DNA from: Linanthus parryae | Taxonomy: Eukaryota; Streptophyta; Magnoliopsida; Ericales; Polemoniaceae | Direction: 5' to 3' | Length of the DNA: 64,000 nucleotides | Assembly: GCA_023055425.1 (NCBI GenBank) | Contig: JALGPY010000003.1 | Span: forward strand, 78,219,491-78,283,490 | Shown here: positions 1 through 9,869 of the stretch, piece after piece | Layout of the letters: every line of letters begins with the position of its first letter | Position numbering within the stretch: position 1 is the stretch's first letter | Translations under genes and position numbers: made by a program | The notes under the pieces: generated by a model | The model's database searches: none | The model's input: only the letters and a program-made list of their open reading frames with translations | Told to the model about the DNA's origin: nothing

Positions 1-336
1 TCCAAGGATTGCAATAATATTAGCACTACGAAAAGCGATTGTGACTTTACATAATCTAATGTATCCTTTTCGTCGTGGGTCAATCCAGTATGCCATTACT
101 CCTAATGCATACCCATATGTTAGACTTGATATCTCCATATCAATCTACCCATATACTAGTCTATATTTGATTGTCCTATTAATCAATATAATGGACTAGG
201 GACATTTAAGATAAATAACACAATTTATCTAAGGACTTCATTATATTAAATATCGCCATAAATAATAAATGAATATTCTAGCCAAAACATTGTTCATACT
301 AAATCTACGATTGCCTCTAGGGCATCTATTCCAACA
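1..336 (-). repeat. 3' LTR of copia copy 1, partial
   Basis: This stretch is the inner part of the element's 3' LTR and ends in ccaaca at 331-336. It matches 6998-7333 base for base apart from one difference. The rest of the LTR and the left target-site duplication lie outside the window. Confidence 0.95.
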
Positions 337-348
337 GTCTCCCACTTG
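337..348 (-). other. Polypurine tract of copia copy 1
   Basis: Directly inside the 3' LTR the - strand reads AAGTGGGAGAC, the usual copia polypurine tract that primes plus-strand DNA synthesis. The same tract abuts the 3' LTR of copy 2 at 36865. Confidence 0.85.
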
Positions 349-350
349 CA

Positions 351-2357
351 CTAGAGCCAATCTGGCGCATCTCGTATGCCTATAGATCTGGCGTGCCCTT
401 CATGCTTTCGCTGCGCAAGAGGTTTCGTGAGCGGATCTGACACGTTGTCATCTGTCGGAATCTTGCATATCTTCATATCTCCTCGATCGATCATATCACG
501 AATAAGATGGAATCTCCTAAGTACATGCTTTGACTTTTGGTGCGATCTTGGTTCCTTTGCCTGTGCGATTGCCCCAGAGTTATCACAGTACAACTCTATG
601 GGATCCACTATGCTAGGGACCACACCGAGCTCAGTGATAAACTTCTTTATCCATACTGCCTCTTTTGCTGCTTCCGCAGCAGCAATGTACTCAGCTTCTG
701 TTGTAGAATCAGCAACTGTGCCTTGCTTGGAACTCTTCCAGCTCACAGCTCCTCCATTCAGGCAAAACACGTATCCAGACTGCGATCTGTAATCATCCTT
801 GTCGGTTTGGAAGCTTGCGTCAGTGTAACCCTTTACACTTAGCTCTTCCATTCCTCCAAATATCAAGAACACATCCTTAGTTCTTCTTAAGTACTTTAGG
901 ATGTTCTTGACAGCAATCCAGTGACTCTCACCCGGATTGGACTGATATCTGCTCACCATACTCAACGCGTATGATACGTCTGGTCTAGTACATAGCATGG
1001 CGTACATGATGGATCCTATGGCCGAAGCATAGGGTATCCTGCTCATGCGGTCCTTCTCCATCTCATTGGAGGGACAGTCATTCTTTGAAAGAGTGACTCC
1101 ATGTGACATGGGCAAGAATCCCTTCTTGGAATCTTGCATGTTGAACCTCTTCAACACCTTGTCAATATATGTACTCTGACTTAGGCCAAGAAACCTTTTA
1201 GATCTATCTCTATAGATCTTTATACCCAGTATATAGGCTGCGTCTCCTAAGTCTTTCATTGCAAAGCACTTTCCTAGCCAATCTTTAACAGATTGCAGAG
1301 TAGGAATATCATTGCCAATGATTAGTATGTCATCCACATACAAGACCAGAAATACTATAGAGCTCCCACTAACCTTCTTGTAAACACAAGGCTCATCTTC
1401 GTTCTTGATGAAGCCAAACTCTTTGACCGCGTCATCAAAACGTCGATTCCAGCTCCTAGAAGCTTGCTTTAATCCATAAATGGATCTTTGCAGCTTACAG
1501 ACTTTATTGGCATTCTCTGGATCCTCAAAACCCTCTGGTTGTGTCATGTACACATCCTCGAGGAGGTTCCCATAAAGAAACGCTGTTTTGACATCCATTT
1601 GCCAAATCTCATAGTCGTAGTATGCTGCAATTGCAAGTAAGATTCGAATGGATTTAGTCATGACGACTGGTGAAAAGGTCTCATCATAGTCAATACCATG
1701 AATCTGTCTATAACCTTTGGCCACCAATCGTCCTTTATAGGCAACTACCTTGCCATCCATGTCGGTCTTCTTCTTGAAGACCCACTTGCACCCTATGGGT
1801 CGACCCCCTTCGGGTGGTTCCACCAAAGTCCATACTTTGTTGGTGTACATGGAATCCATTTCGGATCTCATGGCTTCTAGCCACTTCTTAGAGTCTGGGC
1901 CACTCATGGCTTCTCCATAGTTTGCAGGCTCATCATCCATGAGTGGTACGTCATCGGGCTCAGTCACGAGAAGTCCATATCTCTCTGGCTCATGACGCAC
2001 TCTTCCTGATCTACGGAGTTCCTGTGTTACTTGAACAGGTTCTTCCACAACCTCTTGTGGTTCCTGTTCATGTTCCATTATTGGTTCAGTAGTTTGTGGT
2101 TCATGAATTTCTTCAAGTTCCACAACCCTCCCACTTGCTTCTTTAGAGACTAGTTCTCTTTCTAGAAACACGCCGGTCCGAGCAACAAACACTTTGTTCT
2201 CGGTAGGGTTATAGAAGTAATATCCTTTAGTCTCCTTAGGATATCCCACAAACTTACACTTATCCGCTTTAGGCCCGAGCTTGTCTGTTTGTAAACGCTT
2301 TACATAGACGTCACAGCCCCAAATCTTCATAAACGACACTATGGGACGCCTCCCAGT
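351..2357 (-). CDS. Copia copy 1 pol, downstream part: integrase C-terminus, reverse transcriptase, RNase H
   Basis: This is a continuous reading frame in the same frame as the gag-integrase segment upstream, separated from it only by the stop at 2358-2360. Counting from codon 2339, the integrase tail (MKIWGCDVYVK) comes first. The reverse transcriptase follows, with QMDVKTAF near residue 249 and the catalytic YVDD at residues 334-337. RNase H comes last, with TDASF near 507, the TEAEY block near 548 and YCDNSGA near 586. The catalytic motifs look intact. It can only be translated by readthrough of the upstream stop. Confidence 0.9.
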   Translation of the reverse strand, partial: TGRRPIVSFMKIWGCDVYVKRLQTDKLGPKADKCKFVGYPKETKGYYFYNPTENKVFVARTGVFLERELVSKEASGRVVELEEIHEPQTTEPIMEHEQEPQEVVEEPVQVTQELRRSGRVRHEPERYGLLVTEPDDVPLMDDEPANYGEAMSGPDSKKWLEAMRSEMDSMYTNKVWTLVEPPEGGRPIGCKWVFKKKTDMDGKVVAYKGRLVAKGYRQIHGIDYDETFSPVVMTKSIRILLAIAAYYDYEIWQMDVKTAFLYGNLLEDVYMTQPEGFEDPENANKVCKLQRSIYGLKQASRSWNRRFDDAVKEFGFIKNEDEPCVYKKVSGSSIVFLVLYVDDILIIGNDIPTLQSVKDWLGKCFAMKDLGDAAYILGIKIYRDRSKRFLGLSQSTYIDKVLKRFNMQDSKKGFLPMSHGVTLSKNDCPSNEMEKDRMSRIPYASAIGSIMYAMLCTRPDVSYALSMVSRYQSNPGESHWIAVKNILKYLRRTKDVFLIFGGMEELSVKGYTDASFQTDKDDYRSQSGYVFCLNGGAVSWKSSKQGTVADSTTEAEYIAAAEAAKEAVWIKKFITELGVVPSIVDPIELYCDNSGAIAQAKEPRSHQKSKHVLRRFHLIRDMIDRGDMKICKIPTDDNVSDPLTKPLAQRKHEGHARSIGIRDAPDWL

Positions 2358-4286
2358 CTATATCTCATATGGCGTCTTCATGACTGATTTGGATGGAACA
2401 CGGTTAATGTTAAAAGCTGCCGTCATTAGAGCATGTCCCCAAAAGGATATCGGAAGATCTGTTTGAGACATCATAGATCGCACCATATCTAATAGAGTGT
2501 GATTCCTCCTCTCAGATACACCATTCCATTGTAGTGTTCCGGGTGGAGTGAGCTGGGATACAATCCCACACTCTCTAAGATACTCATCAAACTCTTGGCT
2601 TAAGTATTCTCCTCCACGATCCGATCGTAGAGCTTTAATACTCTTGCCAAGTTGCTTCTCTACTTCACTCTTGAATTCTTTGAACAATTCAAAGGATTCG
2701 GATTTGGCCTTCATAAGGTATACAAATCCATATCTACTGAAATCATCAGTAAATGTGATGAAGTAGGTAAAACCACCTCTGGCAGGCGTGGGGAATGGCC
2801 CGCATACATCAGTATGTATGAGTGCCAATAACTCACTAGTCCGCTCGCCTTTCTTATTGAAAGGGGACTTTGTCATTTTTCCCAATAAACAAGATTCACA
2901 TGTCTCATATGATTCCAAATCAAATGAGTCTAGAAGTCCATCCTTATGGAGTCTAGATATGCGTTTCTCATTTATATGGCCTAAACGACAGTGCCATAGA
3001 TATGTAGGATTTAAATCGTTAGTTTTAATCCTTTTAGTATTTATGTTATAGATTGGATTATTTAGATCAAGGATATACAATCCATTAGACAAATGCGCAC
3101 TAAAATAGTGCATACTATCAAAATAAATGGAGCAACACTTGTCCTTTATTGAAATAGAAAAACCTTTCTCGTCCAAACAAGAAACGGAAATAATGTTTCT
3201 GTTCATAGCAGGCACATAAAAGCAATTGTCTAATTCTAAAACAAGTCCAGAAGGCAAAGATAGCTCATAAACGCCTACAGCTAATGCAGCAACCTTTGCT
3301 CCATTCCCGACGCGCAAGTCTATCTCCCCTTTTCGCAATCTTCTACTTCTTTTCAAATCCTGCACATTACGACAAATGTGAGAACCACATCCGGTATCCA
3401 ATACCCAGGATGATGAAATAGAAAGATTGATGTCTATAACATAAATACCTGGTGGTGGTGGAATCACTATTCCAAGCTTCTTATCCTCCAGATATTTGGG
3501 GCAATTCCTCCTCCAGTGACCCGGCTGGCTGCAGTAGTGACATTCACCTTTAGCCACACCTCCACTAGGCTTTAGGGCATCCTTGGATTTCGCAACTTTC
3601 TTGCGTTTTCCTTTTGAAGTAGATGCAACTGTCTTGCCCTTCTTCTTGTGTACCATCATTATGGCCTTGCCCTTGCCTTTATTGATGCTTTGCTCAGCTG
3701 TCTTTAGCATGTTCAATAAGTCTGGCAAAGACTTGTTGATCTCGTTCATATTATAGTTCATAATGAACTGATTATAACTGTCAGGCAACGATTGCAAGAC
3801 GAGATCAGTCGCCAAGTCCTGGCCGAGTGGGAACCCCAGTCTCTCAAGGTTCTCTATGTACCCGATCATTCGGAGTTCATGAGGGCCTACTGGATTCCCC
3901 TCTGCAAGACTACTTTTGAACAATGCTTTAGACACTTCATAGCGTTCATGCCTTGCCTGTTCCTGAAACAATTGTTTCAAGTGTCTGATCATATCATAGG
4001 CTTCCATGTTCTCGTGTTGCTTCTGAAGCTCACTAGTCATGGTACAAAGCATGAGGCAAGTCACGTCATTAGAATCATCAACATGTTTCTGACGTGCCCT
4101 TACTGCCGCTAGTAGAGACTCATCTTGTGGTGGGTCTGGAATTGGAGTGTCCAAGACGTACAGCTTCTTTTCTTGCTTGAGGACAATCCTCAAGTTTCTG
4201 TACCAGTCTAGGAAATTTGTTCCAGACAATTTATCCTTCTCAAGGACAGATCGTAGGGATGAACTCGATGCGTTGTTGTTTGCCAT
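2358..4286 (-). CDS. Copia copy 1 gag, protease and integrase, ended by a premature stop
   Basis: The ATG at 4286 opens a 642-residue frame. Gag fills about residues 1-265 and ends in a CCHC zinc knuckle (C249, C252, H257, C262). The aspartic protease motif DTG is at 297-299. The integrase zinc site is H432, H437, C463, C466, and the catalytic triad D493, D556, E592 has the D-35-E spacing typical of retroelement integrases. Translation stops at TAG 2358-2360. Copy 2 has a tryptophan TGG at the homologous codon, so this is a single G-to-A nonsense change in an otherwise open polyprotein of about 1,300 codons. Confidence 0.92.
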   Translation of the reverse strand: MANNNASSSSLRSVLEKDKLSGTNFLDWYRNLRIVLKQEKKLYVLDTPIPDPPQDESLLAAVRARQKHVDDSNDVTCLMLCTMTSELQKQHENMEAYDMIRHLKQLFQEQARHERYEVSKALFKSSLAEGNPVGPHELRMIGYIENLERLGFPLGQDLATDLVLQSLPDSYNQFIMNYNMNEINKSLPDLLNMLKTAEQSINKGKGKAIMMVHKKKGKTVASTSKGKRKKVAKSKDALKPSGGVAKGECHYCSQPGHWRRNCPKYLEDKKLGIVIPPPPGIYVIDINLSISSSWVLDTGCGSHICRNVQDLKRSRRLRKGEIDLRVGNGAKVAALAVGVYELSLPSGLVLELDNCFYVPAMNRNIISVSCLDEKGFSISIKDKCCSIYFDSMHYFSAHLSNGLYILDLNNPIYNINTKRIKTNDLNPTYLWHCRLGHINEKRISRLHKDGLLDSFDLESYETCESCLLGKMTKSPFNKKGERTSELLALIHTDVCGPFPTPARGGFTYFITFTDDFSRYGFVYLMKAKSESFELFKEFKSEVEKQLGKSIKALRSDRGGEYLSQEFDEYLRECGIVSQLTPPGTLQWNGVSERRNHTLLDMVRSMMSQTDLPISFWGHALMTAAFNINRVPSKSVMKTPYEI

Positions 4287-5884
4287 TTCGAATTCTACAA
4301 AAACGAGAAATATGCAATTTTAGTATTTTGAACAATTTGACTATATTTAACAATGGCTAGATCATTAAATATAGCTCCCACTATTTTTCTCGGATTAATA
4401 GCCCTCACTATTAAAGCGGAAAATATCTTTATATCCTCTAGTGGGTCCAAGATCCTTATTTCACTTCTTCTTGAGCTTGCTTTGGCAAGTCACCCAAGAA
4501 TTGGTTATTTAGGTAGGAACCATTCCAAATGCATCCCATGCAACTCTTGGTCCAATTAGGTGAATAAATTTCTTTTATTCTTTATCCAATTGGATAACTC
4601 CTAATTGTCATGCCTCTAAGCTCATCAATCCAATTGAATCTTGCCTAGTTGCGTCCAACCTCTTGCTTTCAACATACACGCATTACTAGCTTGCGTCGTC
4701 CGCAACACATCATGAAAAATTAAAATCGCCTTGCTTTGGCAAGCCCGAATTTTAATAGGCCATGATCATGAAGGGTGTTTTGGCAAGAGAAGGCAAAACG
4801 CAATATTTAATTGAGGGATTTCTTTTAATTTGTTTGGTTGATCTTTATCAACATGGTCTACTTATTTGGATTGGGCTATCCACAATAAAAGACCAACTAT
4901 GTTTATTATTATCTTGTTATTGTTTTGCTTGTAGCGCCATACACACAAAATAAATAACAAGGCATGAACAATAAACATCCACAAAAATAAAAAAAACGTG
5001 GCATGGATATGGTCTCTAGACTAATGATATTATCAAGCCAATGATAATATCTAATTGCCCTAAAGTGCCGAGCTCATCTCCATGTGCTCCACCATAGCTG
5101 CGCGTCTAGGGATGTCTTTTTTTGGCTCCTTTGGTTCTCCAGTCTTCTTCTCCATGCTCTTGGCTATCATCTAAATATTTCTAATTCTAGCCTCACATCT
5201 AGAATAAATAAATAATAAAAGCCTCACATGTCGAGGAGAAAAAGAACGACTCGCAGGCCGTAAAACTTAATTAATTATTACATTAATTTGATCAGCTCGC
5301 AGGCCGTATACCAAACCACAAAACAATAAACATCCACAATCCTAGGCCATATCCATCCACCATGCAATGAAGCACATAATACAGTTAAAACCAATTTTTA
5401 ACGCGCTTGTTTAATTTTAATGAAATTGGGTAACTAGGGTTTCACAACGGTCCAAAGGGTCCAAGCCAACAAGTGGCCCGAACCCTAGGACCGCCGCACG
5501 CCTAAGGGGCCGCGGCCTTGCTTGGCGCCCAAGGGAGGGGCGGGTGGCTAGGGTTTCGGCCCTAGTCCCCTTCCTCCTTCCTTGTTGCCCAAGCAAGGTT
5601 GTTTCCTTATGGATTTAATTCCATAATTTTGTTTCCATAATTGAAAACCCCTTTTCAATCATGTGCCCATGAACCCTAATTTTTCAAGAACCCAATTATT
5701 CACATCCTATGTGATTAAACTCACCAATTCTAACATCCAATGTTAAATTGGGTCTTGTTTGATTGAATCAAATTCAATATTGCATCTACTATGCCAATTT
5801 TTTCAGTTTTCGCGTAATAAACAATAATACGGTGTATGAACTGAATCGTAAACACATAATATCATGTTAAGCTCTACGACCTGT
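4287..5884 (-). other. Long untranslated leader of copia copy 1
   Basis: About 1.6 kb separate the primer-binding site from the gag ATG, with no substantial frame. Copy 2 has a leader of the same length and layout. Two copies of ctcgcaggccgta, starting at 5250 and 5296, are 46 bp apart. The same pair with the same 46-bp period occurs in copy 2 at 41735 and 41781. Packaging, dimerisation or transcriptional signals would be expected in such a leader, but none is proven here. Confidence 0.75.
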
Positions 5885-5895
5885 GGCTGATACCA
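5885..5895 (-). other. Primer-binding site of copia copy 1, 2 nt deleted
   Basis: Next to the 5' LTR the - strand reads TGGTATCAGCCAC. The initiator-tRNA-Met type site seen in copy 2 is TGGTATCAGAGCCAC, so copy 1 lacks two bases in the middle of the site. Confidence 0.85.
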
Positions 5896-5896
5896 C

Positions 5897-7333
5897 TGTT
5901 GGGTTTTGACGTAGGTAACGCAGCGGAATAACAAAATTAATCCTACTCAAAGCCCACCAAGGATCACAGGAAGAGACATCATAACATGATTAGGGACATA
6001 GAAGATGTGTACCTTTTGATTTGTGAGATCACACGAAGAATGATGTCCTCGTCTCTACGGTTGATCCACGTCTAGAGGTGAGATCTAGATTCTTCCTTCA
6101 ATCAAGTGCTAGCTTGAACCTTGGAGGAAGAGGGATGAAGATCAAAGCAACAAATCACCAAAGCACAAGGGAGGGGGGCGGCCCTCTCTTGCCGTCGGGT
6201 AGGGGGCGGACGGGTGGCTAGGGTTTCGGCCCTAGCACCTTGTCTTGCTCTCTCTTTTTCTCTCTCCCACTCTTTGTGTGTTATGACTAATAACTCATGT
6301 AGTGGGAAGGAAGCTAGAGCCTCCTTTATATACTCCAACAACTCCTTGTTGTTTCCATAAAAGAGTTTTCTTGTTCTAGTAGGACTAGAACTATTCCCTT
6401 CCTTGCAAATTAGTCCTACTAAGTTTGCAAGGTGTTGCACAATGATCCTTCTATTAATTAATCCATATTAATTAATCCCAAATCTAGCTCTACTCTATTT
6501 GACGTGTGACCCCATAGGTTTCTATATAGTTGGTAGTAACTATTACTAACATGGAGCGGTGTCTAGCAACACATCCATGCAACCCAACCAATAGAAATAG
6601 TCAGTGATCCCGACAAACCTTTGTGCCCAATATATCATATTGCATTATCCCTTTGTCTCCATATCCGGATTGGACACGAGACATAAATAGTCACACTCGT
6701 ATATCCAATCCATAGTTCCTCGATCCTGGGAATATGCTTATGCTTGCAGATAACATTAATATCTCTATATTAATTTATCTGAGTCTGGCCAGACATTCAA
6801 TAAGCCTCATCCCTCGAGTGGCCGTGGATATTTACCCCCATTATGTGGGAGGGACAAATCCTATCTACATCACTACGATCTCTAAGCTTGCTTCCTATTA
6901 CGCCCGATAGCCACCTTTATGATTACCCAGTTACGGTGTAATGTTTGATAACATCAAAGCGCAATATTTCACAACTAGAGTATCTAGTGACTTCAAGTCC
7001 AAGGATTGCAATAATATTAGCACTACGAAAAGCGATTGTGACTTTACATAATCTAATGTATCCTTTTCGTCGTGGGTCAATCCAGTATGCCATTACTCCT
7101 AATGCATACCCATATGTTAGACTTGATATCTCCATATCAATCTACCCATTTACTAGTCTATATTTGATTGTCCTATTAATCAATATAATGGACTAGGGAC
7201 ATTTAAGATAAATAACACAATTTATCTAAGGACTTCATTATATTAAATATCGCCATAAATAATAAATGAATATTCTAGCCAAAACATTGTTCATACTAAA
7301 TCTACGATTGCCTCTAGGGCATCTATTCCAACA
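5897..7333 (-). repeat. 5' LTR of copia copy 1
   Basis: This 1437-bp LTR is bounded by the short inverted repeat tgttgg at 5897 and ccaaca ending at 7333. It contains a GC-rich block near 6170-6240 and no credible protein frame. It is closely related to the LTRs at 28923, 35452, 42403 and 62617. The flanking PMD exon resumes at 7334. Confidence 0.93.
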
Positions 7334-7659
7334 CACCTTTTGTCCCTCAGCTGCGAGGTTATGAAAACTGCGTTTCAAATTCACAGCCGCACGAATCTGG
7401 GTGACTCTGTTGACAAGATACCCGAAGCCCAGCTTGCGCTGAACTTTGGCTTGAAGGTTTTGACACATGCTGAAAAGCAACTGCGCGCTCTGAGGAGAGA
7501 TGGTCGCAGATGTGGCCGCGGACAGCTGCTCCAAAATCCAGATGGCCTCGGTCAAGAACAGCCTCCTGTTGAAAGGCTCTATCTCCAAGGATCTCGCAAA
7601 TGATCAAGGATAGGAGAGACGCATTTGAACCAGCCAGTCCACATCAGCTTGCTTCAAAC
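7334..7659 (-). pseudogene. PMD pseudogene exon 6 (truncated by copia copy 1)
   Basis: The exon opens after an AG acceptor at 7660-7661 and continues the exon 5 frame (EGTG then LKQADVDWL). A TGA at 7604-7606 interrupts it, after which the frame reads on through SLEIEPFNRRLFLTEAIW until the copia LTR begins at 7333. The rest of the exon should lie beyond the other end of that element, outside the window. Confidence 0.6.
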
Positions 7660-7739
7660 CTAACAATGTTAATTCAAGTTAGAACATGAAGCTCGTAAAT
7701 GAAGAATATAAGATGCGAATGACAATAATGATAACATAC

Positions 7740-7862
7740 CAGTTCCTTCAAGGATCTCGCGCAAGGAAGGGATGCGCGTTACTGGGGCAGCTGAAGACTG
7801 TCCTCGCTCCATTGCTCTCCTATCAGCTGCGAGCTCTAGCTCCTCATAGTTGGCAGGAAGGG
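7740..7862 (-). pseudogene. PMD pseudogene exon 5, downstream half
   Basis: The frame TLPANYEELELAADRR and onward continues directly from the upstream half at 19565-20017 once the array and one copy of the tatag duplication are removed. It ends at a GT donor (GTATGT, 7739-7734). The in-frame junction shows that the array inserted into an existing coding exon. Confidence 0.7.
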
Positions 7863-7867
7863 TATAG
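7863..7867. repeat. Target-site duplication tatag, left copy
   Basis: The five bases tatag directly before the first LTR are repeated at 19565-19569 after the third LTR. This marks the whole LTR array as one insertion site. Confidence 0.9.
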
Positions 7868-9831
7868 TGTAACACTCCGCTGATCCGGCTCGAGAGAGAC
7901 CGGGAGAGTGCTACTCGAATAGCGGAAATCGAGAACATTACATCTCATAAAAGTTAAATAACAAGTTATTACATTATCGTATTTAGGCTACAATACATGC
8001 TACAACATTAATATACTGATTTTAAACTAGTGTTCTCAACGTAAAGTGATGATGTGTGACAATCTACGTGTGTCTCGAATCTCGCTACTCCAAAATCCCA
8101 GCTCCTAGACCTGCGGGGGAATGAAACAAAGACTGCAGTTTTTCGAAAGTCAGCAAGAAATGCTGAGTGAGTTACACCTTAGCATGTAAAAACAGGAAGG
8201 TTACGAAAGGCTGTAGGGTCACATGTTAAATAAACAAGAGTAACGGAGTATAAGTAAAACGTTATCATATTGCACAACAGTAAAAACAACAATGTTAAAT
8301 AATGAAACAAAACCAAAATAGAATCCAATAATCCATCCTTTATGCACAGTAGCCGTACATAATAATGCCGACAAAGGCATGCCAACTAATAATGCCAACA
8401 AAGACGTCGAGTTATCAATTAACAAGTATCGTTTGGTTTCCACTTAACAAATCTGTTTACCACGATGTGTCAATAACATTTATGATACGTCAAAAGTTTC
8501 CCGATTAATTCTTTCGGATATGGTATGACTGTTCGTAACACGACTTACAAATAACAGTTTCCAAATATAGTAATCATGTTATTATTGATCTCACAGTACC
8601 AAATTATCGATTATTCGTTTCACAGTACCCGGGTAGACCAGTGACCAATCAGACATACTAGACCTTAAGTGTTGCAACACCCTCCTAAGAGCGTCAATCA
8701 AAGGAGTGGTACCTAGATGCTGGACCCTAGCCAACAAGGCAAAGAGCCGGGGCACACGGAGTCCCGCATTTTAGGGACCTGAGCCCAGGGGATCGAAACC
8801 CGAAATAAGTAACAAAACTGGTTCCAGTACATGCGAATCGTTTTACTTTACTCCGGGGATCGAACCCGAATATATCTTTAGGGACTAAGCCCAGGGAATC
8901 ATCACCCAACACAAGTAAACACGGGGATCGAACCCGATTATCTCTTTAGGGACTAAGCCCAGGGAATCATCACCCAACACAAGTAACCACGGGGATCGAA
9001 CCCGATTATCTCTTTAGGGACTAAGCCCAGGGAATCATCACCCAATATAAATAACATCACTGGTTCGTATAGATTATGTGATTACTGATTTCTGATAAAG
9101 TGTGACAAGTATTCCCAACACAAATAATATTTTAAAGATTCGAAAAAAAAAAACAAAACACATTTTCTCGTAGGGGATGAAACACGACAACCATTTTCAA
9201 TTAAATGAGTAGTGGACACGAAATAAGCTGTCACGCAAGGCTAAGCTCGTAAAACTCACAAGTATATTTTGAGACAAAAAATATAAATCACGTTTGACAC
9301 GAAGTGAGCTAGGCAATCAAGGCTAAGCATATAACTCACCTGATCCAATAGCAATTATCGCAATAAAGCTCATACGAACGGTTGTAGTCCTCGTTGGCGA
9401 ACCCGTCGCCTACAATTACCAATTTCTAATTACAACAATAGTACTTCTAAATAAACGGATGCACTAGCCTTATACGAATGCTTGGCTATTCCGAATACTA
9501 AGTCCAACTCTCACGATCCCCAAAGAAATCCCGATTTATAATTATAAATATTCAAGGAAGAGCTTTTAGGGATAAATACGATATTTAAATAAGTGAGACA
9601 ATTCTTATAAACATTTGTTGAAGTAAACAAGTAATATTTGTGTAATATTATAATTATGATCACTTCTAGAGATTTTATCGAGAAAAAAAAATACTAATTA
9701 TAATTAGTAAAGAGTTATTCCACCAAAAAGAAAACAATATTGGATTCTTGTTGATAAAATGTTAATAAATTACTTATTTGAAACTAACGCGACGATATCA
9801 TATACGCAACATACGTCTATCAACCTCCTTT

Positions 9832-9869
<38 letters not shown>

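Larger units (their letters stand above)
1..7333 (-). mobile_element. Ty1-copia LTR retrotransposon, copy 1 (left end outside window)
   Basis: The element reads right to left: 5' LTR 5897-7333, primer-binding site 5885-5895, leader 4287-5884, gag-pol 351-4286, polypurine tract 337-348, and a 3' LTR of which only 336 bp (1-336) are in the window. The polyprotein order gag, protease, integrase, reverse transcriptase, RNase H defines Ty1-copia. The visible 336 bp of the left LTR align without gaps to 6998-7333, with one mismatch that I could find (near 131), so the insertion is young. It lies inside exon 6 of the PMD pseudogene. The long LTR and long leader recall the Angela/Tork side of Ty1-copia, but I cannot fix the lineage by eye. 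Confidence 0.93.

Noticed and set aside
376..842. + strand frames opposite the copia RNase H
   Set aside because: Antisense shadows of the - strand polyprotein with no domain of their own.
8854..9057. tRNA genes in the LTR minisatellite
   Set aside because: Only a T-arm/B-box-like part is present. There is no acceptor stem, anticodon arm or good A-box.
8854..9057. CRISPR-like array of 68-bp units
   Set aside because: Units are contiguous tandem copies without unique spacers, and the genome is eukaryotic.
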